Assembly: GCA_947498775.1 (NCBI GenBank)
Contig: CANMLL010000010.1
Location: 172,706 to 236,705 of the forward strand
Direction: 5' to 3'
DNA length: 64,000 nucleotides
DNA from: an uncultured Aquimarina sp.
Lineage (GTDB): Bacteria; Bacteroidota; Bacteroidia; Flavobacteriales; Flavobacteriaceae
Positions within the stretch are counted from its first letter, which is position 1, and each line of letters begins with the position of its first letter. The translations under genes and the position numbers were made by a program. Shown in pieces: positions 26,770 through 35,812 of the stretch. The notes under the pieces were generated by a model. The model did no database searches, was not told the origin of the DNA, and was given only the letters and a program-made list of their open reading frames with translations.

Positions 26770-28065
26770 ATGTTCGATAGAAGAAAATTTCTAAAAACAA
26801 CAACAGTAGTTGCAAGTGCAGCCGCAGCATTGCCTTTGATAGCGTGTACAGATACAACGGTATCCCAAAAAGCGAATGTAGATCCAACCGGCAAAAAACC
26901 ATTTGATGGAGGTACTTTAGAAGCAAATATTACTAAAAGAGTCATGGCAACGTTTCCCTCATCTGTGATTATAGATAAAATCGAAGTGGTAACCTTAAAA
27001 AAACGATTCTTCTTGAGAGTAACAGATGCATCAGGAAATACAGGTATTGCTGCAATGAACAAAGGTCGTTTTATGAAATCACAGACTATGTTTACCGGGC
27101 TTGCAGCAAAGAAATTTGTAGGAGAAGATGCACGAAATGTGGCCAACCTTCCTGCCAAGATTTTAAAAGATGACCGTAACTACAAGTTTGTAAGCTTACC
27201 GTACTGGAACGGTATTGGCACAGTAGAAATCGCTATTTGGGATTTGTTAGGTAAAATTGCAGGAAAACCAGCCTATACCTTTTTAGGAGAAAAAGCTCGG
27301 GATTCGTATCCGGTATACATTTCTAGTCTTGAGCGAGAAAATCCTTATGAAGATGAAACCGAGCGAATTTTAAAAACGGCAGAAGCCACAGGAGCAACAG
27401 CAATCAAATTTAAGATTGGGGGTCGCATGAAAAATATAGACCCCTATATCAAGCGCACCAATGATTGGGTACCTTATATGAGAAAAACTGCCGGAGAAAA
27501 ATTCACGTTATATGTCGATGGTAACAGTTCATATACCGCAGATGAAGCCATAGAAGTTTTAAAAATGATAGAAAGTCATGGTGTGGAGTTTTTTGAAGAA
27601 CCTTGTTATTGGCAAGATCTGTGGTCACATAAATTAGTAAAAGACGCGGCGACTACTTGTAAGATTGCCGGTGGAGAACAGGATTTTAGTTTTGATCAGT
27701 TCAAACTCATGGCAGAAATAGGTGCGATGGATACGTTACAACCCGATGCGTATTATCATGGAGGTTTGGTACGTACACTTAAAATTTCACACCTAGCGGC
27801 TCACTATGGTCTTGGTTTTACACCACACTCGCCCAAAGCGGGGCCTATGGCTGCGGCACCAAATCAGATTTTTGCAGTATGCCCTGTTTTATCTCATCAT
27901 CAGGAGTATCGTGTGGGTGGAGAAGAAAAACAAAAAGATTGGCATTCACCAGTATTGCCCAAAAATGGGAAAATGGCGATTTTTGAAGCCCCTGGCTTAG
28001 GGATCGAATATGATCAAGACCTTTGGAAAGAAGAAAATATATATTGGACCACAAAAAATGCTTAA
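26770..28065 (+). CDS. Exported enolase-superfamily (mandelate racemase-like) protein
   Basis: This 431-residue protein begins with a twin-arginine-type leader (DRRKFLKT) and lipobox-like LIACT (Cys26). The body is an enolase-superfamily protein: a capping domain from about residue 50, then the barrel with AIKFKIGG (KxK), metal ligands in LYVDGNSSY, VEFFEEPCY and KIAGGEQDF, and a catalytic-type histidine in GFTPHSPKAG. Members abstract the proton next to a carboxylate, giving acid-sugar dehydratases, epimerases or cycloisomerases. Those are usually cytoplasmic, so an exported form is unusual. Substrate unknown; oligo-uronides or aldonates are plausible. It lies between GH28-like and GH2 genes. 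Confidence 0.8.
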   Translation: MFDRRKFLKTTTVVASAAAALPLIACTDTTVSQKANVDPTGKKPFDGGTLEANITKRVMATFPSSVIIDKIEVVTLKKRFFLRVTDASGNTGIAAMNKGRFMKSQTMFTGLAAKKFVGEDARNVANLPAKILKDDRNYKFVSLPYWNGIGTVEIAIWDLLGKIAGKPAYTFLGEKARDSYPVYISSLERENPYEDETERILKTAEATGATAIKFKIGGRMKNIDPYIKRTNDWVPYMRKTAGEKFTLYVDGNSSYTADEAIEVLKMIESHGVEFFEEPCYWQDLWSHKLVKDAATTCKIAGGEQDFSFDQFKLMAEIGAMDTLQPDAYYHGGLVRTLKISHLAAHYGLGFTPHSPKAGPMAAAPNQIFAVCPVLSHHQEYRVGGEEKQKDWHSPVLPKNGKMAIFEAPGLGIEYDQDLWKEENIYWTTKNA

Positions 28066-28085
28066 TATCTAATAGCAAAACACAC

Positions 28086-29966
28086 ATGAAAAACTCAATA
28101 TTAACATTTACTCTTGCACTAGCTGTTCTTGTAAACATACCATGCATAACCGCTCAGACCAATCAAAGTATTTCAGAACCCCTATTACAAAATACATATA
28201 ATAGAAAGGCAACTTCTCTTAACGGAAATTGGAAATTCGTAGTTGACCCCTATGAAACAGGGTATAGGAACCATCGAAACTGGAAACCTTTTGACCAGAT
28301 GGAATCCACTCGCAATTCGGCTAAACCTTATTATCTGGATAAGGTAATAACAGAACGATGGGATAGAGTAGAATACAACTTTAACACCTCTGCAGAGATT
28401 AAAGTGCCAGGTGACTGGAACTCTCAGGATCGTATGCTGTTGTATTACGAGGGATCGGTTTGGTATAGAACTACTTTTGATTATAATGTTACTGAAGATA
28501 ATAGGTTGTTTATCTATTTCGGTGCTGCTAATTATCAAACAGATGTGTATGTAAATGGACAAAAAGTCGGGCAGCATCTAGGTGGATTTGACCCTTTTAA
28601 TTTTGATGTTACCGATGTAGTTAAACCCAAAGGGAATTCGCTAATGGTTCGTGTAGATAACCGAAGAGAAAAGCATCGCGTACCCAATTATACTACAGAT
28701 TGGTGGAATTACGGAGGGATTACCCGGGATGTAAAGCTGGTAGAGCTTCCCTCAACATATATTCAAGATTATTTTATTCAATTAGATAAAGACAATCCAA
28801 AAAATATTAAAGGGTATGTGCAAGTAGCTGGAAAGAATCCACAAAGTAATGTAACTATTTCTATCCCGGAAGCCAAGGTGAATTTTTCTGGAACAGCAGA
28901 TGCTTCCGGCCGGTTAGCTTTTGAAATCCCTGTAAAAAAGATCAAAAAGTGGTATCCAAAACGGCCTAAATTGTATGATGTACATATTCAAGCAGGAAGT
29001 GATAAGTTAGAAGATCAAATAGGGTTTAGGACCATTGAAGCCAAAGGTGCTGATATTTTGTTGAATGGGCAATCGATATTTTTACGTGGTATCAGCCTTC
29101 ATGAAGAAAATCCAACCAGAATAGGGCGTGCCAGATCTCTGGAAGATGCACAAATGCAAATGGGATGGGCAAAAGAGCTGAACTGCAATTTCATTCGCCT
29201 GGCTCACTATCCGCATAACGAGAATATGCCCAGATTAGCCGATAAGTTAGGACTGTTATTGTGGGAAGAAATTCCTGTGTATTGGGGCATAGATTATGAA
29301 AACCCAAAAGCATTTAATCAGGCCAAAAGTCAATTAGAAACATTGGTACATCGTGATAAGAACAGAGCCAGTGTGATTATATGGTCTGTAGCAAACGAAA
29401 CTCCGGATAACGAATCAAGATTAGAATTTCTTAGAGAACTCAAAAAGATTGCAATAGATATCGATAATACACGCTTTATTAGTGCAGCTTTAGAGCGTAA
29501 TGAAAAAGATGTGCAAGATGTAGTAAAAATCCCAGATCCATTTGCGGCAGATGTAGATATGTTGGCTTGTAACGAATATATTGGTTGGTATTCTGGATTG
29601 CCTGAGAAATGTGATAAGGTAACCTGGCAGTTGCCTGGCGACAAACCATTTTTTGTAAGTGAGTTTGGAGGGGGAGCATTATACAATCATCATGGAGATA
29701 AACTAACACGATGGACAGAGGAATACCAGGAATATCTGTATCAGGAGCAGATCAAAATGCTTAAAAAGATACCTACACTGCGTGGGATGACTCCTTGGAT
29801 TTTGGCAGATTTCAGGTCTCCTCGTCGAAACCTTCCAATTATTCAGGATGGTTGGAACAGAAAAGGCCTTATCTCTGATGGAGGTTTTAAAAAGAAAGCC
29901 TTTCATGTGTTAAAAGCCTATTATGATGAGATGGAAAAGAAATACACTTATCAAATAAGAGACTAA
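28086..29966 (+). CDS. GH2 glycoside hydrolase, probably beta-glucuronidase-like
   Basis: This exported protein of about 626 residues starts at ATG 28086 with a Sec signal peptide (ILTFTLALAVLVNI, cleavage near ITAQ). It has a jelly-roll domain (VWYRTTFDYNV, GAANYQTDVYVNGQKVG), an Ig-like middle domain and a TIM barrel with IFLRGISLHEENP, acid/base Glu in SVANETPDN and nucleophile Glu in FVSEFGGGA. The segment WILADFRSPRR resembles beta-glucuronidases, which fits the uronate catabolic genes; beta-galactosidase activity remains possible. It lies 20 bp after the enolase-superfamily gene and 7 bp before the sulfatase. Confidence 0.87.
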   Translation: MKNSILTFTLALAVLVNIPCITAQTNQSISEPLLQNTYNRKATSLNGNWKFVVDPYETGYRNHRNWKPFDQMESTRNSAKPYYLDKVITERWDRVEYNFNTSAEIKVPGDWNSQDRMLLYYEGSVWYRTTFDYNVTEDNRLFIYFGAANYQTDVYVNGQKVGQHLGGFDPFNFDVTDVVKPKGNSLMVRVDNRREKHRVPNYTTDWWNYGGITRDVKLVELPSTYIQDYFIQLDKDNPKNIKGYVQVAGKNPQSNVTISIPEAKVNFSGTADASGRLAFEIPVKKIKKWYPKRPKLYDVHIQAGSDKLEDQIGFRTIEAKGADILLNGQSIFLRGISLHEENPTRIGRARSLEDAQMQMGWAKELNCNFIRLAHYPHNENMPRLADKLGLLLWEEIPVYWGIDYENPKAFNQAKSQLETLVHRDKNRASVIIWSVANETPDNESRLEFLRELKKIAIDIDNTRFISAALERNEKDVQDVVKIPDPFAADVDMLACNEYIGWYSGLPEKCDKVTWQLPGDKPFFVSEFGGGALYNHHGDKLTRWTEEYQEYLYQEQIKMLKKIPTLRGMTPWILADFRSPRRNLPIIQDGWNRKGLISDGGFKKKAFHVLKAYYDEMEKKYTYQIRD

Positions 29967-29973
29967 GTAGCAT

Positions 29974-31524
29974 ATGATCGTCCGTTTATTTATACTAGCA
30001 TTCCTATTGAGTTGTGTTTCCTGTCAAAAGGAGAAAAAGAAGGCAGTTCAGAAAGGTACAGAAGAACCGCAAAAACCAAATATCATCTTAATTCTGGCAG
30101 ATGATCTGGGTTGGTCTGATCTGGGATGTTATGGTAGCGAGATCAATACCCCAGTTTTAGACAGCCTGGCATACAGCGGACTGCGGTTTACACAATTTTA
30201 TAATACGTCAAAATGTTTTCCATCTCGAGCAGCACTACTTACGGGCTTATATGCCCAACAAGTAGGAGCTGGTCGTACCTGGAAGAATCCCTGGATCAAT
30301 AGTACCACAATTGCAAGTTCGCTAAAAGAAGCTGGGTACATGACATGGATGTCTGGAAAACATCATGGTGTAGATGTTCCCACAGATAAGGGATTCGACA
30401 AATACTATGGTTTACTTAGTGGAGCCGCAAATCAATTTAATCCCGGAGAGCGTCGAGAAGGAGAACCCGAGCCAGCCAGAAAGCGTGTTCGAACCTTTTA
30501 TGTTGATGGAAAAAGACATGAACCTTATACACCGGATAGTACTTATTACTCCACAGATGCATTTACCAATGCTGCATTAGAATGGATTGATACTTCTGCA
30601 AAGGAAACAAAACCCTTCTTTTTATATTTATCCTATACCGCTCCACATGACCCGCTAATGGCTTGGCCAGAGGATATTGCAAAATATCGCGGAACGTATA
30701 AAGTGGGTTATGAAGCCATTAGAAAGCAACGTTTTGCTAAACAAAAAAAGTTAGGGTTGATCCCTGAAGATTTTAAACTATCAAAACCTATACACGTACC
30801 TTGGGATAGCCTTTCCGAAGCAAAAAAAGATGAAGAAGACCTAAAAATGGCAATTTACGCAGCTATGGTAGATCGCATGGACTATAATATCGGAAGAGTG
30901 TTCGATAGGCTTAGAGGTCAGAAAAAACTACAAAACACAATTATACTCTTCCTTTCAGACAATGGAAGCAGTGCAGAAGTGGTACATATAGCAGGAGATG
31001 GTAATATAGGTACCGTGGGGCAATGGACTTCTCTTGGAGGTGATTGGGCAAATGTGAGCAATACGCCTTTCAGGATGTATAAAAACAATAGCTATGAAGG
31101 AGGGATTAATACTCCAGCCATCGCTAGTTGGCCACAAATGAGCCAAAAAGGAAAGATCAATGATACATTTTATGGTCACTTTATTGATATCTTCCCAACA
31201 TTGCTTGATGCTGCAGGACATAGTTATCCAAAAAATGAAAAATTATTACCGCTTGAAGGGCAATCCTTTGCAAATACGGCTACACAAACTTCTGAAAGTT
31301 CCAAAGAAACAATAAGTCGTCCACTCTTTTTTGAATGGGCAGATGGTGCTGCAGTACGTATAGGTGATTGGAAAATCGTTCGAGAAAAAACAGAACAATG
31401 GGAATTGTATAACCTTGCAGAAGATGCAGGAGAAACCAATAATCTAGCCGCAGAAATGCCTAATAAAGTAACGGAAATGGAAATGGCTTTTAAAACATGG
31501 CAGAAACGCATGAAAAAATACTAA
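29974..31524 (+). CDS. Type I (S1 family) sulfatase, lipoprotein
   Basis: This 516-residue arylsulfatase-fold enzyme hydrolyses sulfate esters. A lipoprotein leader ends in SCVSC. The metal-binding ILADDLGWSDLG is followed by the signature CFPSRAALLTG, whose Cys81 would be converted to formylglycine, and by LSDNGSSAE for further metal binding. The substrate is unknown but presumably a sulfated sugar of the target polysaccharide. A small FGE-like protein that might mature it is encoded 6 kb away in the convergent operon. Confidence 0.9.
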   Translation: MIVRLFILAFLLSCVSCQKEKKKAVQKGTEEPQKPNIILILADDLGWSDLGCYGSEINTPVLDSLAYSGLRFTQFYNTSKCFPSRAALLTGLYAQQVGAGRTWKNPWINSTTIASSLKEAGYMTWMSGKHHGVDVPTDKGFDKYYGLLSGAANQFNPGERREGEPEPARKRVRTFYVDGKRHEPYTPDSTYYSTDAFTNAALEWIDTSAKETKPFFLYLSYTAPHDPLMAWPEDIAKYRGTYKVGYEAIRKQRFAKQKKLGLIPEDFKLSKPIHVPWDSLSEAKKDEEDLKMAIYAAMVDRMDYNIGRVFDRLRGQKKLQNTIILFLSDNGSSAEVVHIAGDGNIGTVGQWTSLGGDWANVSNTPFRMYKNNSYEGGINTPAIASWPQMSQKGKINDTFYGHFIDIFPTLLDAAGHSYPKNEKLLPLEGQSFANTATQTSESSKETISRPLFFEWADGAAVRIGDWKIVREKTEQWELYNLAEDAGETNNLAAEMPNKVTEMEMAFKTWQKRMKKY

Positions 31525-31527
31525 ACA

Positions 31528-32763
31528 ATGAAGAGTTTTGACCGACGAAAATTTTTAACAGCATTAGGATTATCCACTGCGGGTGCTGCAACGGTACTTG
31601 CAAATCAAAATATAACTTCGGGTCTAGCAGGTTTTGAAAACCTGTCAGGTGTGCAGGACGCTCCCAACGATATCAAAATTACCAATGTAACTACATTTAA
31701 AGTAAAGCGCGCCCTTTTTATCAAAATCGAAACCAACGCAGGAGTAACCGGTTGGGGAGAGTCTAGCTCGAATAGCCCAAGAGAAGTAGTAGAGTCATTC
31801 ATTATGCGAGAAATGAGAAAGACCGTTATCGGGATGAATCCTTTTGATACATAGTTGATCTGGAACACCCTTTTTTGGGAAAATCACGACCTAGGACCCT
31901 CTGGAGCATTATCGTATGCTGTAGCTGGGATAGATCTCGCATTGTGGGATATCAAAGGAAAAATTCTGGATCAACCTGTGTATAATTTACTGGGAGGTCG
32001 ATTTAGATCAGAAATGCCAACCTATTGCGGAATTCCTTTAAAAGGTGGAAAAATACCCATAGAAGAAGCTGTAGAACGCGCATTGAAAGTAGTTGGACTA
32101 GGTTTTAAAACAATAAAACTACGTATGCAGATTCGAGAGTATAACCTAAACCCTATTCCTGATCCTACCCTAAAGTATTATGAAGCTATACGAAAAGCAT
32201 TACCCGATGATGTAGATCTATTTGTGGACCCTAATGAAGGATACACGGCTTCGAGAGCTATACAAATCGGGAAAGAGCTACAAGCTATGGGGATGAAATA
32301 TTATGAAAGCCCTGTACCTAGAGAGAATAACAAAGACTTAGCAGAAGTAGTATCCGCCATAGATATTCCGGTTATGGCTGGTGAAAAATGTTATACACGT
32401 TGGGAGTTCAGGGATTTGATTATGCAAGGTAATCCCGATATCATTAATCCGGATGTCATTAAAGCAGGCGGTATTACCGAAGTAAAACGTATTGCTGTTA
32501 TTGCTCAAGCCTTTTTTAAACAACTTGTACCTCATAATACAAAACCTACTTTGGGAACTGCTGCCGCATTGCACGTAATGGCTTCCATCTCTAATGCAGG
32601 ACCATTATTAGAATATGTAGAATTGGATACTTATAACGAAGCAATGGCTTGTTTTGACACCGATCAGCACTTAAAGCTAATTGACGGAAAATTACAAGTG
32701 CCCACAGGTCCCGGTTTAGGAATGGTAATCAATGAGAAGAAATTGAAAAAACTGGCAAAATAA
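31528..32763 (+). pseudogene. Enolase-superfamily acid-sugar dehydratase gene with in-frame TAG
   Basis: Two open segments in the same frame (31528-31854 and 31855-32763) make one enolase-superfamily protein of about 411 residues, close to galactonate dehydratase-like members. They are split only by a TAG at 31852-31854. The first part has a twin-arginine leader (FDRRKFLTALGLS) and capping domain. The second has KTIKLRMQI, VDPNEGYT, YYESPVPRE, MAGEKCYTR and LVPHNTKPTLG. No base is lost and the family pattern runs on across the stop, so this is a nonsense change in an otherwise intact gene, a read-through case, or a sequencing error. Confidence 0.8.
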
Positions 32764-32772
32764 ATCGTTATA

Positions 32773-33582
32773 TCAATGTTTTTTTTCTGAAAGTGCTTTT
32801 TTGATTATTTTCATACTTTGCTCTGGTAATGCCACATTTACCGGATAATCAAAATAGCAAAACAATTCTGATTTTTTAGCCAAAATAGTATCAATTTTGG
32901 TTTCCAAATCTTTTGTTTGTTGCGCAATGTAACCGCGATGATCTAACAATACGATTTGATGATCATACTTATCTAATGCTTCAATTTTTTCTGCACGAAG
33001 TTGTATTTCTGAATTGGGATGCGGTAACCATCCAATTTCAGGAGCATCATATGTCGACTTTACATGTTTGTTCAATGCTGAAAAAACGGCTGTATAGGCA
33101 TTGGCAGTTATATCCATACCACCACGACCTCCGGCAGCATCCCAATACAAGTTTGGTTGGTACCAGATCATCCCGTCAAAGCCAAAATATTTAAAACATT
33201 CCTTTAGTTTCTTTTTTAAAAATGAAATAGTTTCAGGAACAAATAGGCTGCTTACAGGTCCTGTGGCTGTCATGAGATAATCGGTAGTAGCTTTGGTAAT
33301 ACTATATTGCATGTTTTTAAGTGTCCATACACTTGGGAAATCATGAACTCCTCCAAAAACCCCAAGCCATCGCTCGGGGATGAAGTAAATTTTAAGTCCC
33401 AGTTTACGAGCTTCCTCAATGACCAACTCGATATTTTCTCTGGCAGCTTTATAATCCTGTTCGATAATGTTTAAGGTAATACTATTTGCTCCTGTATCTT
33501 TGATCCTTTGCAGGTCTTCCTTGATTTGCCAAGGGACAAGGGTGTAAGAAAACTTACTGAAATAAAAACAGTTGATGTTCAT
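32773..33582 (-). CDS. TIM-barrel-like protein of unrecognised family (short paralogue)
   Basis: This 269-residue protein shows repeated beta-strand/helix units (GANSITLNIIEQDY, LGLKIYFIPERWLGVFGG, FDGMIWYQPN) suggesting a TIM barrel like glycoside hydrolases of the GH10/GH42/GHL type. It is a clear, distant paralogue of the protein at 34723: both share RW-GVF-G, a GP--S---PE segment and DG--W--P. Here the DG--W--P motif reads DGMIWYQP (residues 136-143), lacking the acidic pair of the paralogue. No signal peptide is seen, so it may be cytoplasmic. It may be catalytically altered or a binding protein. It is the last gene of the uxaA operon. Confidence 0.55.
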   Translation of the reverse strand: MNINCFYFSKFSYTLVPWQIKEDLQRIKDTGANSITLNIIEQDYKAARENIELVIEEARKLGLKIYFIPERWLGVFGGVHDFPSVWTLKNMQYSITKATTDYLMTATGPVSSLFVPETISFLKKKLKECFKYFGFDGMIWYQPNLYWDAAGGRGGMDITANAYTAVFSALNKHVKSTYDAPEIGWLPHPNSEIQLRAEKIEALDKYDHQIVLLDHRGYIAQQTKDLETKIDTILAKKSELFCYFDYPVNVALPEQSMKIIKKALSEKKH

Positions 33583-33602
33583 AATACAACGATATTCTAT
33601 AT

Positions 33603-34712
33603 TTACTTGCTCTTTTTTGAAGCTTCTGGAGAAATCTGGTCTTTTTTAATTCCCTTATGGCGATTTTTATTTAAGTTAGGATCTTCCCCCATCCATGCCC
33701 AAAGTTTAATTAGTCCATTTTGGTGTGCACTTACCAAAAAGCTCCCATCCTTATTAAAATCTACATACTCTGCATGATCGCCTGCCCAAATTTCGGCTGC
33801 ACTTCTAATTTGATCAACACTATAGTTTTTTATATCATCAGTTCGATAGATAAAAATGTAAGGAGAATGTCCGGTAAAAGCAACGTAATCTCCGTTAGGA
33901 TGAAAGGTTACTGTTTCTATTTTTCTGCCCATGTGTGAGAAAGATTTCTTTATTTTTCCTTTTTTCCAATCGATAAGGTGAATGGTACCGCGTACCGGTT
34001 TATTTTGTGCGGCGATAATATATTTTCCGTCAGGAGAAAAGCCTCCGGCAGTGAAGATGACATCATCATCTGTAAAAAGTTCTTTTTCTAATGACCAGTC
34101 TGTAGTATTGTATACTTTAACGCCTGCATGCCCAATAGCTACAATGTATTGATCGTCTTCTGTAAAGAATAACTCGTTGATGGTGCTACCATAGTCTATT
34201 TTTACAACCTCTTTACGCTTATTCATATCATACACTCGCAGATATCCATGTTTTTTTCCAGTTTTATCATAGCTATATTCCTCTCCGGTGGCCAATAGCA
34301 TACTATTGTTAGACCAAATAAGCCCGTCAATACCTTGATCATGGTTGATAACTTCAACAATATTTCCGGTTTTTGCTTCGTAGATGGTAGTTTTAAAATC
34401 CTCACTACACCCTGCTACATATTTATTATCACTAGACCAACCCACACGTTCTAATTCTGCAGGATGATACGCACGCCACAATTCTGCGCCATCACTGGTA
34501 CGCCACATGACCAGACTGTAGTCGTATTTGGTACCACTCACGATATATTTTCCGTTAGGAGAAAACTCTGCACTTTCTACAGACCCGGGTTCACCCAGTG
34601 CGTCCGCTACACGAGACCATACGGGTTCCAGGCGTAATTGGTAGTCTAAATAGGGTTGTTGCGCAAATGCCATTACCGGTATAACAATTAGAATAAATAA
34701 CTCTCTTTTCAT
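33603..34712 (-). CDS. Exported WD40-repeat beta-propeller protein
   Basis: This 369-residue protein has a Sec signal peptide (LFILIVIPVMAFA) and about seven WD40-like blades, for example AEFSPNGKYIVSGTKYDYS, GGFSPDGKYIIAAQNK, VTFHPNGDYVAFTGHS and VDFNKDGSFLVSAHQNG. The C-terminus is charged (KKDQISPEASKKSK). It has no recognisable enzyme motif; propellers in such loci can be scaffolds, binding proteins or lyases. It sits between the two TIM-barrel-like paralogues in one operon (gaps of 20 and 10 bp), which suggests a joint job in the periplasm. Confidence 0.7.
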   Translation of the reverse strand: MKRELFILIVIPVMAFAQQPYLDYQLRLEPVWSRVADALGEPGSVESAEFSPNGKYIVSGTKYDYSLVMWRTSDGAELWRAYHPAELERVGWSSDNKYVAGCSEDFKTTIYEAKTGNIVEVINHDQGIDGLIWSNNSMLLATGEEYSYDKTGKKHGYLRVYDMNKRKEVVKIDYGSTINELFFTEDDQYIVAIGHAGVKVYNTTDWSLEKELFTDDDVIFTAGGFSPDGKYIIAAQNKPVRGTIHLIDWKKGKIKKSFSHMGRKIETVTFHPNGDYVAFTGHSPYIFIYRTDDIKNYSVDQIRSAAEIWAGDHAEYVDFNKDGSFLVSAHQNGLIKLWAWMGEDPNLNKNRHKGIKKDQISPEASKKSK

Positions 34713-34722
34713 AATTATAATT

Positions 34723-35808
34723 TTATATATGTTTTTTTAAATATTTAGTGATAAGCCGCATCGCTTTGTCGGGTTCTGCACAGCTACGTGGATAATAGTA
34801 ATAAGCAAACTGGTCTGCCATAGGGATAATGGTATCAAGATGCTTTTCTAGTAAGGCATACTCATTGGGATTTGTTTTAAAGTTTTCTATGAGCACCATA
34901 CTTTTCAATTTTTTTTCGGCTGCTTTTTCGATGTAGCGTTTGCCAACGTTTCCTTTACCTAAAAGAAATTTTTTGCCGGTGTATGTTTCTGGTTTTTCGG
35001 TATTGGGATAGGCTCTTCCATCTGCTCCAAAATAATCAAGATGACGTATTTTTGAGGCTTGTTCAATCCAACTTTCTGTTAGATATGGATAGGCAAAAAA
35101 GTTAATAACCTTATCACCGTGTTCGTTTTTAATATGGTCGTTTAAAACTGAGATAAAATTACAATAGTTGCCTTCGTGAATACTTAATGCTTCTTTTTCT
35201 CCAGTTTTGTATCCTGGGATATCTTGGAATTTTGCTTTCGCGAAAGCAGAATAATCCATTTGATAAGACTTGGGTTCATCCCAAACCACTCCGTCTAGAT
35301 CCCAAGTATTAAAAGCCTTGTCTAGGTGTTCAATAAAAAAATCGTGTACCTCAGGATAGTAAATGCTGCAAATAGGACCTGAAGAATGAAAATAAGGTTT
35401 CCCTTTTTCATTTAGCGACCAGGTATGGGGATTTTTAGCCGCAAAAATACTTGGCATTTTGGGTGCTCCTGCAAATACTCCTGCCCATCGCGAAGTCACA
35501 AAAAAGACTTTGATACTTCTTTTGTGTGCTTCGGTAATAATGGTCTCTATATTTTGCTCTGCATTGCCAAAATCTACTTCAGAAATAGCTATTGTCAGGG
35601 CATTGGTGCCATGATCTGCCATCCATTGCATATCGGCAGCGATATGTGCGGGATTGTAATGAAAGGTATTAGCACGATAATAGAGCGTATTGATTAAGCT
35701 AGGTTTTTTGACTTTTTCTGAAGCTACACTACAGGCATAAGGGATTCCTAATATTGAGGTTCCTAAGGCGCCTAGTGTTGTTATTTTTGTAAAATCACGT
35801 CTTTTCAT
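34723..35808 (-). CDS. Exported TIM-barrel-like candidate glycosidase (long paralogue)
   Basis: This 361-residue protein has a twin-arginine-type leader (MKRRDFTKITTLG) and lipobox-like YACS (Cys26). The body has alternating strand/helix segments of a likely TIM barrel, including VFFVTSRWAGVFAG and DGVVWDEP (residues 172-179), a strand-end Asp-Glu like the catalytic positions of many barrel glycosidases. It matches the 32773 protein throughout its first half and in SVLNDHIK versus SALNKHVK. No described family is recognised. Context (sulfatases, uronate genes) suggests action on glycan fragments. It begins 4 bp after the sulfatase stop. Confidence 0.6.
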   Translation of the reverse strand: MKRRDFTKITTLGALGTSILGIPYACSVASEKVKKPSLINTLYYRANTFHYNPAHIAADMQWMADHGTNALTIAISEVDFGNAEQNIETIITEAHKRSIKVFFVTSRWAGVFAGAPKMPSIFAAKNPHTWSLNEKGKPYFHSSGPICSIYYPEVHDFFIEHLDKAFNTWDLDGVVWDEPKSYQMDYSAFAKAKFQDIPGYKTGEKEALSIHEGNYCNFISVLNDHIKNEHGDKVINFFAYPYLTESWIEQASKIRHLDYFGADGRAYPNTEKPETYTGKKFLLGKGNVGKRYIEKAAEKKLKSMVLIENFKTNPNEYALLEKHLDTIIPMADQFAYYYYPRSCAEPDKAMRLITKYLKKHI

Positions 35809-35812
35809 CGGT

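Noticed and set aside
26727..27158. Antisense frame of 143 codons across the exported enolase-superfamily gene
   Set aside because: Opposite a gene with all catalytic motifs; a shadow of its codon pattern.
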